Assembly: GCF_011250645.1 (NCBI RefSeq)
Contig: NZ_JAANNO010000010.1
Span: 477 to 64,476, forward strand
Length of the DNA stretch: 64,000 nucleotides
DNA from: Motilibacter aurantiacus
GTDB lineage: Bacteria; Actinomycetota; Actinomycetes; Motilibacterales; Motilibacteraceae
Direction: 5' to 3'
The notes beneath the pieces were generated by a model. The model saw nothing but the letters and a program-made list of their open reading frames with translations. It ran no database searches and was not told where the DNA came from. Position numbers and translations under genes: made by a program. This document shows positions 24,542-34,067 of this stretch, piece after piece (the first letter of the stretch is position 1; each line of letters begins with the position of its first letter).

Positions 24542-24595
24542 CCCCCCTCAGCCCACCGCCGAGCAGGCCGTGGAGGCTCTCCCCGCCGAGAGCCG

Positions 24596-24633
24596 CGAGG
24601 GGCGGCTCTCCCGTCCGGGAGAGCCGCCCCTCG
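24596..24633. terminator. Bidirectional terminator between the PKD gene and groEL
   Basis: CGAGGGGCGGCTCTCCC and its exact reverse complement are separated by a four-base loop (GTCC). It lies 54 bases after the PKD gene stop and 27 bases after the groEL stop on the other strand, and can serve both convergent genes. There is no U-run, as usual in this GC range. Confidence 0.75.
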
Positions 24634-24660
24634 CTGAAGGTCGTGCTGGAGCTGGGCTTC

Positions 24661-26352
<1,692 letters not shown>

Positions 26353-26396
26353 CTAGCGCTCGGCCTCATCGCCTCTGAGCCGCGTGATGTTCGGTT

Positions 26397-26423
26397 CTGT
26401 CACTCACTACTGCAGAGTGCTAA
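26397..26423. promoter_or_regulatory. CIRCE operator, promoter-distal copy
   Basis: CTGTCACTC (26397-26405), nine bases, then GAGTGCTAA (26415-26423). The right arm is perfect and the left arm keeps only CACTC of the consensus. It lies downstream of the deduced groEL transcription start. Confidence 0.65.
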
Positions 26424-26431
26424 CGACATGA

Positions 26432-26458
26432 TTAGCACTCTGCCCGCCCGAGTGCAAG
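26432..26458. promoter_or_regulatory. CIRCE operator overlapping the groEL promoter
   Basis: TTAGCACTC (26432-26440), nine bases, then GAGTGCAAG (26450-26458), close to the CIRCE consensus recognised by HrcA. Read on the minus strand, a -35 TTGCAC lies within one arm, and 17 bases later TAATCA follows as the -10. Bound HrcA would thus cover the promoter. Confidence 0.85.
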
Positions 26459-26567
26459 CCTGCCGGGCCCCGGCACCTCCCCCGGGAGCAGGCCACGGGC
26501 GTCGTGCTCGTCCCGCCCGGGGTGCACCCGAGGGTTGGCCGCGGCACCGGAAGGCACACTGGAGGCG

Positions 26568-27272
26568 ATGTCGCAGTACAGCAGCCCCGACCACGGCCCG
26601 CAGCAGCCGGCGAACCGGCCGCACCGGCCGCTGCCCTTGCCCGCCCCCGGCCTCTGGCTGCCCGCGCCCGACGCCGACCCGGTGGCCAAGCGCGAGCGGG
26701 CGTACGCGACGGCGAGCGCGCTGCTCGCCGCCGGCCGCGACGACCCGGGCCTGGCTGCGGAGCTGGTCCGGCTCGACGAGACGCTCGGGCTGGACGCGCT
26801 GCGCGAGCTGTGGGCCGAGCCGGAGGAGGACGGCCTGCCGGCCGCGCTCTGGTCGCTCTACCTGCTGCGCGCCTGGCTGACCCGCCAGTCGGCCGAGGCG
26901 GCCCGCATCTACCGCTCCGGGCGCGGCCACGCCCCCGTGGCGGACGCGGTGTCGGGCGTGCCGGAGACGCCGACGGCCGAGGACCTGGCCGCGGTCGGGG
27001 ACGCCGTCGTGACCACCGCGCTGCGGGGCGACCCGCCGGCCGCCATGGAGCGCGCGGCCGCCGTGCACCGGGTCGTGGCGTGCGGCCGGTTCGCGGTGAG
27101 CGAGGTGGGCGACGACGAGGAGGCCCGCAAGCACGAGGCGCGGCTCGCCGAGGGCAACCTGCGCGCGGCCGCCCGGCTGGAGACCGCCGCGGCGGCCTGG
27201 CGGGCGGGTGCCCACCCGGGGGCGGCGACGGGCCCGGAGGACGCCGACGGCGCCGGCGCCCCTCGGCCCTAG
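26568..27272 (+). CDS. Conserved actinobacterial hypothetical protein, 234 aa
   Basis: Starts MSQYSSPDHGP; residues 1-40 are Pro-rich and disordered, then an all-helical body follows (RERAYATASALLAAGRDDPGLAAELVRLDETLGLDALRELWAE... LLRAWLTRQSAEAARIYRSGR). No known domain is recognised. A CACACT hexamer lies seven bases before the ATG, so the mRNA may be leaderless. It is divergent from groEL, and the promoter must lie close to the CIRCE sites. Function unknown. Confidence 0.72.
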   Translation: MSQYSSPDHGPQQPANRPHRPLPLPAPGLWLPAPDADPVAKRERAYATASALLAAGRDDPGLAAELVRLDETLGLDALRELWAEPEEDGLPAALWSLYLLRAWLTRQSAEAARIYRSGRGHAPVADAVSGVPETPTAEDLAAVGDAVVTTALRGDPPAAMERAAAVHRVVACGRFAVSEVGDDEEARKHEARLAEGNLRAAARLETAAAAWRAGAHPGAATGPEDADGAGAPRP

Positions 27273-27300
27273 GGACGCGCGCAGGCCGGGCCCGCGCGCC

Positions 27301-30300
27301 CTAGTCGATCAGCCCGCGCCGCCGCGCGAGGTAGGCCGCTTCGTTGCGCGTCGCGGCCTGCAGCTTCGCCATGGCGTTCGAGACGTGCACGCTGACGGTC
27401 TTGGCGCTGATGAACAGCCGCTGCCCGACCTCCCGGTTGGTGAGCCCCCGGCCGACCAGCGCGAGCACCTCGACCTCGCGGGCGGTCAGCCGCTCCGGGT
27501 CGTCCGCGGCCTGGGCCACGGCCCCGGCCGCCTCCAGCTCGCGGCGCAGCGGCTCCGCGCCCAGCCGGCGGGCGACGGCGAGCGCGTCGGAGGCGCAGGC
27601 CGCCGCCTCCTCGATACGCCCGTCGGCGCGCAGGGCTAGGGCCAGGCGGGCACGCGCCCGCGCCGTCTCCGGCACGTGCCCGAAGGCCGCGAGCGCGTCG
27701 ACCGCCTCCTGCCAGGACGCCACGAGGGCGCCTGCCCCGGCCTCGGGGCGACCCGCGGCGTGCTGCAGCCGCTGGTGCTCGGCGCGCGCCCGGGCGAGCC
27801 AGGCGACGCTCTCGGGGCCGAACCGGGTCGCGGCAGCGGCGGCCTCCTCCACCTGCGCGAGCACGTCCCGCCCGGCGCGCGCCAGCCGCTCGCGCTCCCG
27901 GGGCGTGGCCGCCGCGGCCGCGGCGTACTGGCCGAGCAGCAGGGCCCCGAGGCGGATGCGGGCGCTGAAGAGCCGGGTGCCGATCATGGGCTCCACGGCG
28001 TCGACGAACTCCTCGTGCAGTGCGGTCGCCGCGTCCGGCCCGGCGGCGGGCCCCACCAGGTCGATTCCGGCAGCGGCGAGGTTGATGCCGGTGAGGATGT
28101 CGGTGTGCCACCACGGGCGCAGCCGGTCCAGGACCGCCGGCCCCGCCGGGTCTCCCCGTCCCGCGAGCACCATGAGCGAGACCGACTCCAGGACCGCTCG
28201 GGCCAGCGCCGGAGGCTGCTCGTCCTCGACGTCGGTGACCCGCAGCACGGCGTCCCAGTCCCCGCGGGCGTAGGCGACCAGCCCGGCCATGACACGGCTG
28301 TCGAGGCCGTACGGCGCCCACGGCCGGTGCATCTCGCGCGCGCGCCCGGCCGCCAGCAGGTACGCCTCCTGCGCCTCGTCCAGCCGCCCGCTCTCGTAGA
28401 GCACCAGCCCCAGGCTGTGGGCGCTGCGCAGCTCCGCGACCGCGTCACCGGCGTCGCGCCCCTCCGCGACGCTGCGGCGCAGCGCCGCCTCGACCTGGGC
28501 CCCGGCGGGCAGCTGGGCGAGGCGGGCGAGCGTGGTCGTCGCGTCGGCGAGGACGGCCGGCAGCCGCAGCCGGACCGCCAGGTCCGCCGCCTCGCGGGCC
28601 CACCGCGCGCCGTCCTCGTCCCGGCCCCAGTCCACGGCGGCGATCGCGTGCGTGGCGAGCAGGCGGGCCCGCAGCTCCCCCGGCTCGGCGGCCGGCGCGA
28701 GCCGGAGGGCGCGGCTGGTGACGCTGAGCGCGTCGAAGGGCGCGTCGAGCATCAGCGCGGTGCGGGCCGTGGCGTGCAGGAGCAGGGCGAGGCGCTCGTC
28801 GTCGAGGCCGGCCCGCGGCGCGGCGACCGCGTCCTGCAGGAGTGCGACGGCGCGGTGCAGCAGTCCGGCGGCGACGGCGCTCTCGGCGGTCCGCAGCACC
28901 AGGTCGGCCCAGACGGCCGGCGACTCGCGCTCCGGGTGCTCGGCGAGCAGCTGCAGGACGTTCTCGAAGTGGCGCGTCGCCTCGGCCGGGCCTCCGGCGG
29001 CCATCGCCTCGTCGCCCGCGCGCGTCCCCGCCTCGATCGCCGTGGCCGCATCGCCCGCCCCGTGGGCGTGCCGGGCCAGCTCGGCCGCGGCCCCCGGCCC
29101 GGTGCGCTCGCGCAGTACCGCGACGTAGCCCCGGTGCCAGCGCACCCGCTCGCCCGGCAGCAGGTCCTCGTAGACGGCCTCGGCGAGGAGCGCGTGCCGG
29201 AAGGCGTAGCCGTCGCGCTCGGCGACCACGAGGTTGGCGTCCAGCGCCTGCCGGAGCGCGGCCTCGAGCGCCGGCCCGTCGCCCCCCGGCGTCGCACCGC
29301 TCGCGGTCAGAGCAGCGGCCAGCAGCGCGTGGCCCACGTGCGGGCCGCCGACGGACATGGCCCGCAGCACGGTGCGGGTCGCCTCGTCGAGCTGGTCCAG
29401 CCGGAGCAGGAGCAGGTCGACGAGGTCCGCTGACAGGTCGCGCTCGCCCGCCCGCGCGGCCGCGACCAGCTCCTCGACGAAGAACGGGTTGCCCTCGGCC
29501 CGCGCGACGATGCGCTCCACGAGCTCGGCGTCGGCCGCCCCGGGCGCCAGCTCGTGCACGAGGCGCCGGGCCGCGGCGGCCGGCAGCGGGCGCAGCACGA
29601 AGCGGGCCACCCGGTCCAGCCGCGACCACTGGAGCACGTCCTGGCGCAGCGGGTGCCGGCGGTGCAGGTCGTCCGTGCGGTAGGTCACCAGCACCGTCAC
29701 GCGGGCGTACGCGGTGCGCGGCAGCAGGTAGCTGAGCAGCTCACGCGTGGAGGTGTCGGCCCAGTGGGCGTCCTCGACGACCAGCAGCAGGGGGGCCTCG
29801 GCCGACAGCTGCTCGAGCGCTGACCACACCGCCTCGAAGAGCTCGGCTCGTGCATCGGCTCCCGAGGGCGCGCGCGCCGGGCCGGCCGCGTGCCCGGGCA
29901 GCAGGCGGCCGAGCACCGGCCAGCGCTCGAGCAGGCCCCCGACGGCGGCGGCCGGCAGCCGCCCCAGAGCCTCCGAGACCGGCAGGTAGGGCAGGGCGTT
30001 GCCGCCGAGATCGATGCAGTGGCCCTGGAGCACGGTCCGGCCGGCGTGCAGGGCCGCGCTGCGCAGCTCGGCCGTGAGCCGGGTCTTGCCGACTCCGGCC
30101 TCCCCGCCGAGCAGGACGGCGGCCCCGGGCTCCCGGCGGTCCGCCGCCCCCGCGGCGTGCGTGGCCGCTTCGGGCCCGGTGGCCTCGACGGCCTGCGTGG
30201 GCCGCGTCGCCCGAGCAGCCTCCGGGCCGAGGCCGAGCAGGGCGGACAGCTCGGCCAGCTCGGCGTCGCGGCCCACCAGCGGGGCCGGGCCGCGCGCGCC

Positions 30301-30333
30301 GGCAGGCGTCCGGGGGCCGTTCAGCACAGGCAC
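27301..30333 (-). CDS. Large ATPase transcriptional regulator of the LuxR (LAL) family
   Basis: 1010 aa. An AAA/STAND ATPase domain follows a short N-terminus: Walker A GEAGVGKT with K83, Walker B LLLVVEDAHWAD near 175, then a long helical TPR-like region (about 350-930) and a C-terminal LuxR HTH (LTAREVEVLALVGRGLTNREVGQRLFISAKTV). These are large ATP-dependent activators related to MalT and to pathway regulators. GTG at 30333 was chosen because CAGGAT lies six bases upstream; the frame further upstream is antisense noise over the cold-shock gene. The inducer is unknown and no obvious target operon adjoins it. Confidence 0.9.
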   Translation of the reverse strand: MPVLNGPRTPAGARGPAPLVGRDAELAELSALLGLGPEAARATRPTQAVEATGPEAATHAAGAADRREPGAAVLLGGEAGVGKTRLTAELRSAALHAGRTVLQGHCIDLGGNALPYLPVSEALGRLPAAAVGGLLERWPVLGRLLPGHAAGPARAPSGADARAELFEAVWSALEQLSAEAPLLLVVEDAHWADTSTRELLSYLLPRTAYARVTVLVTYRTDDLHRRHPLRQDVLQWSRLDRVARFVLRPLPAAAARRLVHELAPGAADAELVERIVARAEGNPFFVEELVAAARAGERDLSADLVDLLLLRLDQLDEATRTVLRAMSVGGPHVGHALLAAALTASGATPGGDGPALEAALRQALDANLVVAERDGYAFRHALLAEAVYEDLLPGERVRWHRGYVAVLRERTGPGAAAELARHAHGAGDAATAIEAGTRAGDEAMAAGGPAEATRHFENVLQLLAEHPERESPAVWADLVLRTAESAVAAGLLHRAVALLQDAVAAPRAGLDDERLALLLHATARTALMLDAPFDALSVTSRALRLAPAAEPGELRARLLATHAIAAVDWGRDEDGARWAREAADLAVRLRLPAVLADATTTLARLAQLPAGAQVEAALRRSVAEGRDAGDAVAELRSAHSLGLVLYESGRLDEAQEAYLLAAGRAREMHRPWAPYGLDSRVMAGLVAYARGDWDAVLRVTDVEDEQPPALARAVLESVSLMVLAGRGDPAGPAVLDRLRPWWHTDILTGINLAAAGIDLVGPAAGPDAATALHEEFVDAVEPMIGTRLFSARIRLGALLLGQYAAAAAATPRERERLARAGRDVLAQVEEAAAAATRFGPESVAWLARARAEHQRLQHAAGRPEAGAGALVASWQEAVDALAAFGHVPETARARARLALALRADGRIEEAAACASDALAVARRLGAEPLRRELEAAGAVAQAADDPERLTAREVEVLALVGRGLTNREVGQRLFISAKTVSVHVSNAMAKLQAATRNEAAYLARRRGLID

Positions 30334-30599
30334 GGCCTCATCCTGCCCAGAGGCAGCGACGAGCCGCGGCCCCTGCCCGCCACCGGGTCGGGCCGCAGCC
30401 CCTGGCCCTGCCGTCCGGGGCGGGCCGGGGCGGGCGGCACGCAGCGCGGCCCGGCAGTCCACGAGGACGTGCCGGGCCGGGCCTGGGTGGTGCGGAGGGG
30501 GTCGGCTCCCCGTGGCTCCCGACCTGCCCGGCGAGCTCGGGTGACCGGTCGGGGACCACGGACGGTTGCGCCTGCTCGCGCAGGAGCCGCCACGGCAGG

Positions 30600-30800
30600 T
30601 CAGACCACGCGGACCTTGTCGGCCTGCGGGCCCTTGCTGCCCTGGGTGATCTCGAACTCGACGCGCGCGTTCTCCTCGAGCGTCTTGAAGCCGGGCATGT
30701 CGATCGCGCTGTAATGCACGAAAACGTCCGCTCCACCGTCGACGGCGATGAAGCCGTAGCCCTTCTCGCCGTTGAACCACTTGACGGTGCCCTGAGGCAT
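30600..30800 (-). CDS. Cold-shock protein (CspA family)
   Basis: 66 aa, a complete single cold-shock domain: [20 protein letters not shown] (RNP1), DVFVHYSAI (RNP2) and a C-terminal [10 protein letters not shown]. It binds single-stranded RNA and DNA and melts RNA structure. ATG 30800 has GGGAG upstream. Actinobacterial copies of this kind are often highly expressed at all temperatures. Confidence 0.95.
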   Translation of the reverse strand: MPQGTVKWFNGEKGYGFIAVDGGADVFVHYSAIDMPGFKTLEENARVEFEITQGSKGPQADKVRVV

Positions 30801-30909
30801 TGCCACTCCCTGTGCTGTGCCTTCACAGGACCCGCGGTGTTGCGAGCCCCGGGTCGACACTTCCGCTGACCGCTGGCGCAGGGCTGGACGAGGTGGACGA
30901 CCGGCGCGA

Positions 30910-30937
30910 ACTCTAGTGACGTTACGACCCCGTGACC
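30910..30937 (-). promoter_or_regulatory. Candidate promoter of the cold-shock gene
   Basis: On the minus strand GGTCAC (30937-30932) and TAGAGT (30915-30910) are 16 bases apart. This would give an untranslated leader of about 100 bases, as usual for cold-shock genes. A second TAGAGG hexamer lies just upstream, so more than one start is possible. Confidence 0.35.
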
Positions 30938-30986
30938 ATCCCTCTAGAGCAACGTCTACAAGCTGTCACGCGCGCGCAACGAGCGG

Positions 30987-31274
30987 CTAGCAGCCTCCGG
31001 CAACGGCCGGGATGACGGAGACCGAAGCGCCCGCAGGAGTGGGCGTCGCAAGACCTTCCGCAAATCGGACATCCTCGTCACCGACGTAGACGTTGACGAA
31101 GCGCCGGAGGTTGCCCGCGTCATCGAGCACGCGGCCCTTGAGGCCCGGGTAGCTCTTGTCCAGCGTCTCGAGCAGGTCGGCCAGCGTGGCGCCCTCGCCC
31201 GGGTCCGCGGTCACCTCGGCCGCACCGTCGGTGTAGGTGCGCAGGATGGTCGGGATACGGACACTCACGCTCAT
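30987..31274 (-). CDS. cysO: CysO-like ubiquitin-fold sulfur carrier ending in Gly-Gly-Cys
   Basis: 95 aa, MoaD/ThiS fold. SVSVRIPTILRTYTDG, LRRFVNVYVGDEDVRF and the end SVSVIPAVAGG closely follow mycobacterial CysO, which carries sulfide as a C-terminal thiocarboxylate for cysteine synthesis. Here the chain continues by one Cys after Gly-Gly (TGC codon at 30992..30990, then TAG). Carriers with residues after GG need a JAMM-type protease (Mec+ or QbsD-like) before activation. The start overlaps the thrC stop by four bases, so both are made from the same riboswitch-controlled mRNA. No mec or cysM is in the window. Confidence 0.88.
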   Translation of the reverse strand: MSVSVRIPTILRTYTDGAAEVTADPGEGATLADLLETLDKSYPGLKGRVLDDAGNLRRFVNVYVGDEDVRFAEGLATPTPAGASVSVIPAVAGGC

Positions 31275-32527
31275 GCGAGGCCTGCCTTCTGGAACGCGTC
31301 GTAGGACGGGGCGATGGTCGCGGTCGGGCCGACCACGGGGGCGACGGCGTCGAGGGTCTTCAGCCCGTCGCCGGTGTTGAGCAGGACGGTCTCGGCGTCG
31401 GGGTCGAGCAGGCCCTCGGCCAGCAGCTTCTTGGCCACCGCGAGGGTGACGCCGCCCGCGGTCTCGGCGAAGATGCCCTCGGTGCGCGCGAGCTGGCGGA
31501 TGCCCTCCACGACCTCCTCGTCGCTGACGTCCGCGATGGCCCCGCCGGTGCGGCGGACGACGTCGAGCGCGTAGGGGCCGTCGGCCGGGTTGCCGATGGC
31601 GAGGGACTTGGCGATGGTGTCGGGGCGGACCGGCTTGACGATGTCGGCCCCGGCGCGGAAGGCCTGGGCGACCGGCGAGCACCCCGTCGCCTGGGCACCG
31701 AAGACCTTGTACGGCGTGGGCTCCACGAGCCCGGCCTTGCCCAGCTCGGTGAAGCCCTTGTCCACCTTGGTCAGCAGCGAGCCGGACGCCACCGGTGCCA
31801 CGACCTGCTCGGGCAGGTGCCAGCCGAGCTGCTCGGCGACCTCGTAGCCGACCGTCTTCGAGCCCTCCGCGTAGTACGGCCGGAGGTTGATGTTGACGAA
31901 GCCCCAGGGCTGGTCGCCCGCGACCTCGCTGCAGAGCCGGTTGACGTCGTCGTAGTTGCCCTCGACCGCGACGAGCGTGCCGCCGTAGACGGCCGTGGTC
32001 ACGGTCTTGCCGGCCTCGAGGTTGGACGGGACGAAGACCACCGAGCGCAGCCCCGCCCGAGCGGCGGCCGCCGCGACGGCGTTCGCCAGGTTGCCGGTGG
32101 AGGCGCAGCCGACCGTGGTGAAGCCCAGCTGGCGGGCGGCCGACAGGGCGACCGCGACGACCCGGTCCTTGAACGAGTGGGTCGGGTTGCCCGAGTCGTC
32201 CTTCACCCACAGCGAGCGGACGCCGAGCTCCCGGGCGAGGTTGTCGGCCTTGACGAGCTTGGTCCAACCGGGCTGGAGGCCGGGGTGCGCGGCGACGTCG
32301 GCCGGGACCGGCAGCAGGTCGCGGTAGCGCCAGATCGACTGCGGGCCGGACTCGATGCGCTCGCGGGTCAGCCGAGGCACGTCGTAGAGCACCTCGAGCG
32401 GGCCGAAGCACTCCTCGCAGGCGTAGGCAGCGCCGAGCTCGAAGCGGGTGCCGCACTCGCGACAGGACAGCGCGACGGCGTTGCCGAAAGCGGTGGCGCT
32501 GGGCGCAGGGGCGTTCAGGAGCGTCAT
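31271..32527 (-). CDS. thrC: Threonine synthase
   Basis: 418 aa. The N-terminus has a zinc-ribbon-like four-Cys pattern (C22, C25, C37, C40). The PLP lysine is K120 in NPTHSFKDR, followed by CASTGNLANAVAA (phosphate site) and the late NTGDGLKTLD. It converts O-phosphohomoserine to threonine at the branch point with methionine synthesis. The gene is preceded by a SAM riboswitch whose 3' strand adjoins the ribosome site, and it is coupled to the sulfur carrier gene downstream. Confidence 0.95.
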   Translation of the reverse strand: MTLLNAPAPSATAFGNAVALSCRECGTRFELGAAYACEECFGPLEVLYDVPRLTRERIESGPQSIWRYRDLLPVPADVAAHPGLQPGWTKLVKADNLARELGVRSLWVKDDSGNPTHSFKDRVVAVALSAARQLGFTTVGCASTGNLANAVAAAAARAGLRSVVFVPSNLEAGKTVTTAVYGGTLVAVEGNYDDVNRLCSEVAGDQPWGFVNINLRPYYAEGSKTVGYEVAEQLGWHLPEQVVAPVASGSLLTKVDKGFTELGKAGLVEPTPYKVFGAQATGCSPVAQAFRAGADIVKPVRPDTIAKSLAIGNPADGPYALDVVRRTGGAIADVSDEEVVEGIRQLARTEGIFAETAGGVTLAVAKKLLAEGLLDPDAETVLLNTGDGLKTLDAVAPVVGPTATIAPSYDAFQKAGLA

Positions 32528-32542
32528 GAAGCGAGGCCTCTC

Positions 32543-32672
32543 CTCATCTTCGCCTGGCGGACGTTCCGCAGGCCGGAGTTGGCACCTACTGCGCAGCGGG
32601 CCTCGCGATCACGAGACGCTGCCAGGGTTGCCGGGACGTCGACGGGCCGTTCCCTCAGTCCCTCTGGATGAG
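32543..32672 (-). promoter_or_regulatory. SAM riboswitch (SAM-I/IV clan) before thrC
   Basis: Read on the minus strand, the closing stem pairs CTCATC (32672-32667) with GATGAG (32548-32543). In between come the conserved SAM-core pieces: CCAGAGGGACTGAGGGA, CGGCAACC, AGGTGCCAACTCC and GAAGATGAG. The final strand runs straight into GAGAGG, the ribosome site of thrC, so SAM binding should hide the site and stop translation. SAM-I and SAM-IV share this core and I cannot separate them by eye. Confidence 0.88.
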
Positions 32673-32753
32673 CTGTGTTCAGTTGTTGTGCGGCAGCCAT
32701 CGTAGACGATCGCCGACGACCCCGGCAGGCGGGTGAGCGGCATCACGCGCCGC

Positions 32754-33896
32754 TCACGCGGTCCCGAAGTACGTCTCCTCCACCCCGGCGCCCTGCCGGA
32801 CCACCCGGACCGCGGTGGCTCCGAGGGCCGTCCAGGTCTTGGGGCCGACAACTCCATCGGCCACGAGGCCGCGCTCCTTCTGGAAACCGCGCACCTTCTT
32901 CTCCAGGGCTGCGTTGAAGTTGCCCGAGACCGGCACGCCGAGCCGGCGCTGCAGGGCGCTGACCCCCGCGCCGCGGTCGCCACGGCCGAGGACCAGCCCG
33001 CGGTACGGCGCGAGGTCGCTCGCCGCGACCGTGACCGCCCCGTGCATGCGGGCGCAGGTGACGTCGGAGTCACGGACGCTGTCGTACCACTGGGCGATCA
33101 TGACCGGGCCGCCGGAGAAGGACGGGGTGTCGCACATCGCCTCGGCGGCGGCCCGGCCACGGCGGCCGGCCGTCGCCCACACCGGCAGCGCCGAGCGCAT
33201 GCCGCCGGTGATCTCCCTCCAGCCGTTGGCGTAGGAGTAGAACCCGACGCCGTACCCGGCGTCCTGCAGCGCCTTGACCGCGCCCGCGATCACCGCCCGG
33301 TTGCCGGCCTGGTCCGTGCGCGGCCAGTTCTGCACCCGGCGCGGCTCGATGTCCAGCCAGACGAACGGGACCTGCGCGCTGCGCTTGCCCAGCGTCGCCG
33401 CCGACCACTTGCCCTGCGCGTACCCGGCGTTGGAGAGCCGGCCGAGCCGGGTCGACGCGTCGTACGGCCCGCTCCCCCCGCTCGCGGCCAGCTGCCCCTT
33501 GGTGGGGTAGGCGGCGAAGGAGTAGACGGCCAGCCGGGCCGACAGCCGTGCCACGTGGGCCAGCTGGGCGTCCAGGCACGGGTTCTCCTGGAACGGCAGC
33601 CCCTTCGTCAGGCCCACGACGACGAAGCCGGCCCCGCGCGAGGGCAGCGGGAGGTCGTACCCGCCCTGCTTCCTCGAGCACTGCGGCCAGGAGACGTCGC
33701 CCCCGGTGAGGGTGCCGGCGGCCGTCGCGGCGGGGCGCGCCGGGGACGCGGACGGCCGTGCCTTCTCGGCCTTCTCGGCCTGCTCGGCCTGCTCGGCCTG
33801 CTCGGCCTGGGCGTTCGGCAGCGCCACCAGCCCACCGACGACGGCGGAGACCAGAAGCAGCGGGGTCAGGGTCGACAGCCGGCAGGGCAGGCGCAC
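32754..33896 (-). CDS. Secreted glycoside-hydrolase-like protein with peptidoglycan-binding domain
   Basis: 380 aa from GTG 33896. A signal peptide (about 1-31) is followed by an Ala-Glu-Gln repeat (AEQ x3, AEK x2). Next is a TIM-barrel-like domain (about 60-290) with GDVSWPQC, GFVVVGLTKG, VWLDIEPR and QWYDSV, resembling GH25/Rv2525c-like proteins; Asp and Glu in WLDIEP could be catalytic. A PG_binding_1 domain follows at about 310-365 (LVLGRGDRGAGVSALQRRLG... GLVADGVVGPKTWTAL). It probably acts on or binds the cell wall. Confidence 0.82.
   Translation of the reverse strand: MRLPCRLSTLTPLLLVSAVVGGLVALPNAQAEQAEQAEQAEKAEKARPSASPARPAATAAGTLTGGDVSWPQCSRKQGGYDLPLPSRGAGFVVVGLTKGLPFQENPCLDAQLAHVARLSARLAVYSFAAYPTKGQLAASGGSGPYDASTRLGRLSNAGYAQGKWSAATLGKRSAQVPFVWLDIEPRRVQNWPRTDQAGNRAVIAGAVKALQDAGYGVGFYSYANGWREITGGMRSALPVWATAGRRGRAAAEAMCDTPSFSGGPVMIAQWYDSVRDSDVTCARMHGAVTVAASDLAPYRGLVLGRGDRGAGVSALQRRLGVPVSGNFNAALEKKVRGFQKERGLVADGVVGPKTWTALGATAVRVVRQGAGVEETYFGTA
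33762..33806. repeat. Five tandem 9-bp repeats coding for Ala-Glu-Gln/Lys
   Basis: Two units CTTCTCGGC then three units CTGCTCGGC, within the gene for the secreted wall-binding protein. The unit length is three codons, so copy changes stay in frame and only lengthen the linker after the signal peptide. Confidence 0.85.
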
Positions 33897-34067
33897 GAGG
33901 CGAGCTCCTCGAAGGTGCGGTGGACGCGGGGCTGCCGCGTGCTTCGGCGCGGCGGCGCCCGCTCTTGAGCGGCGTGCGGCCCCTGGTCGGCTCGCGGCCT
34001 GGGAACCGTAGCCGACGCGGTGCCCGGTCTGCCCGGCTCGCGCGACGATCGGTCGTAGGCTCGGGCG

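Noticed and set aside
26415-26440. GAGTGCTAA-N8-TTAGCACTC read as one operator
   Set aside because: The arms are in the wrong order for CIRCE and the spacer is eight. They are better explained as the inner arms of two proper CIRCE sites, each with a nine-base spacer.
33762-33806. Tandem 9-bp repeats considered as a CRISPR-like or regulatory array
   Set aside because: The units are contiguous, lie inside a reading frame and code for an Ala-Glu-Gln linker.
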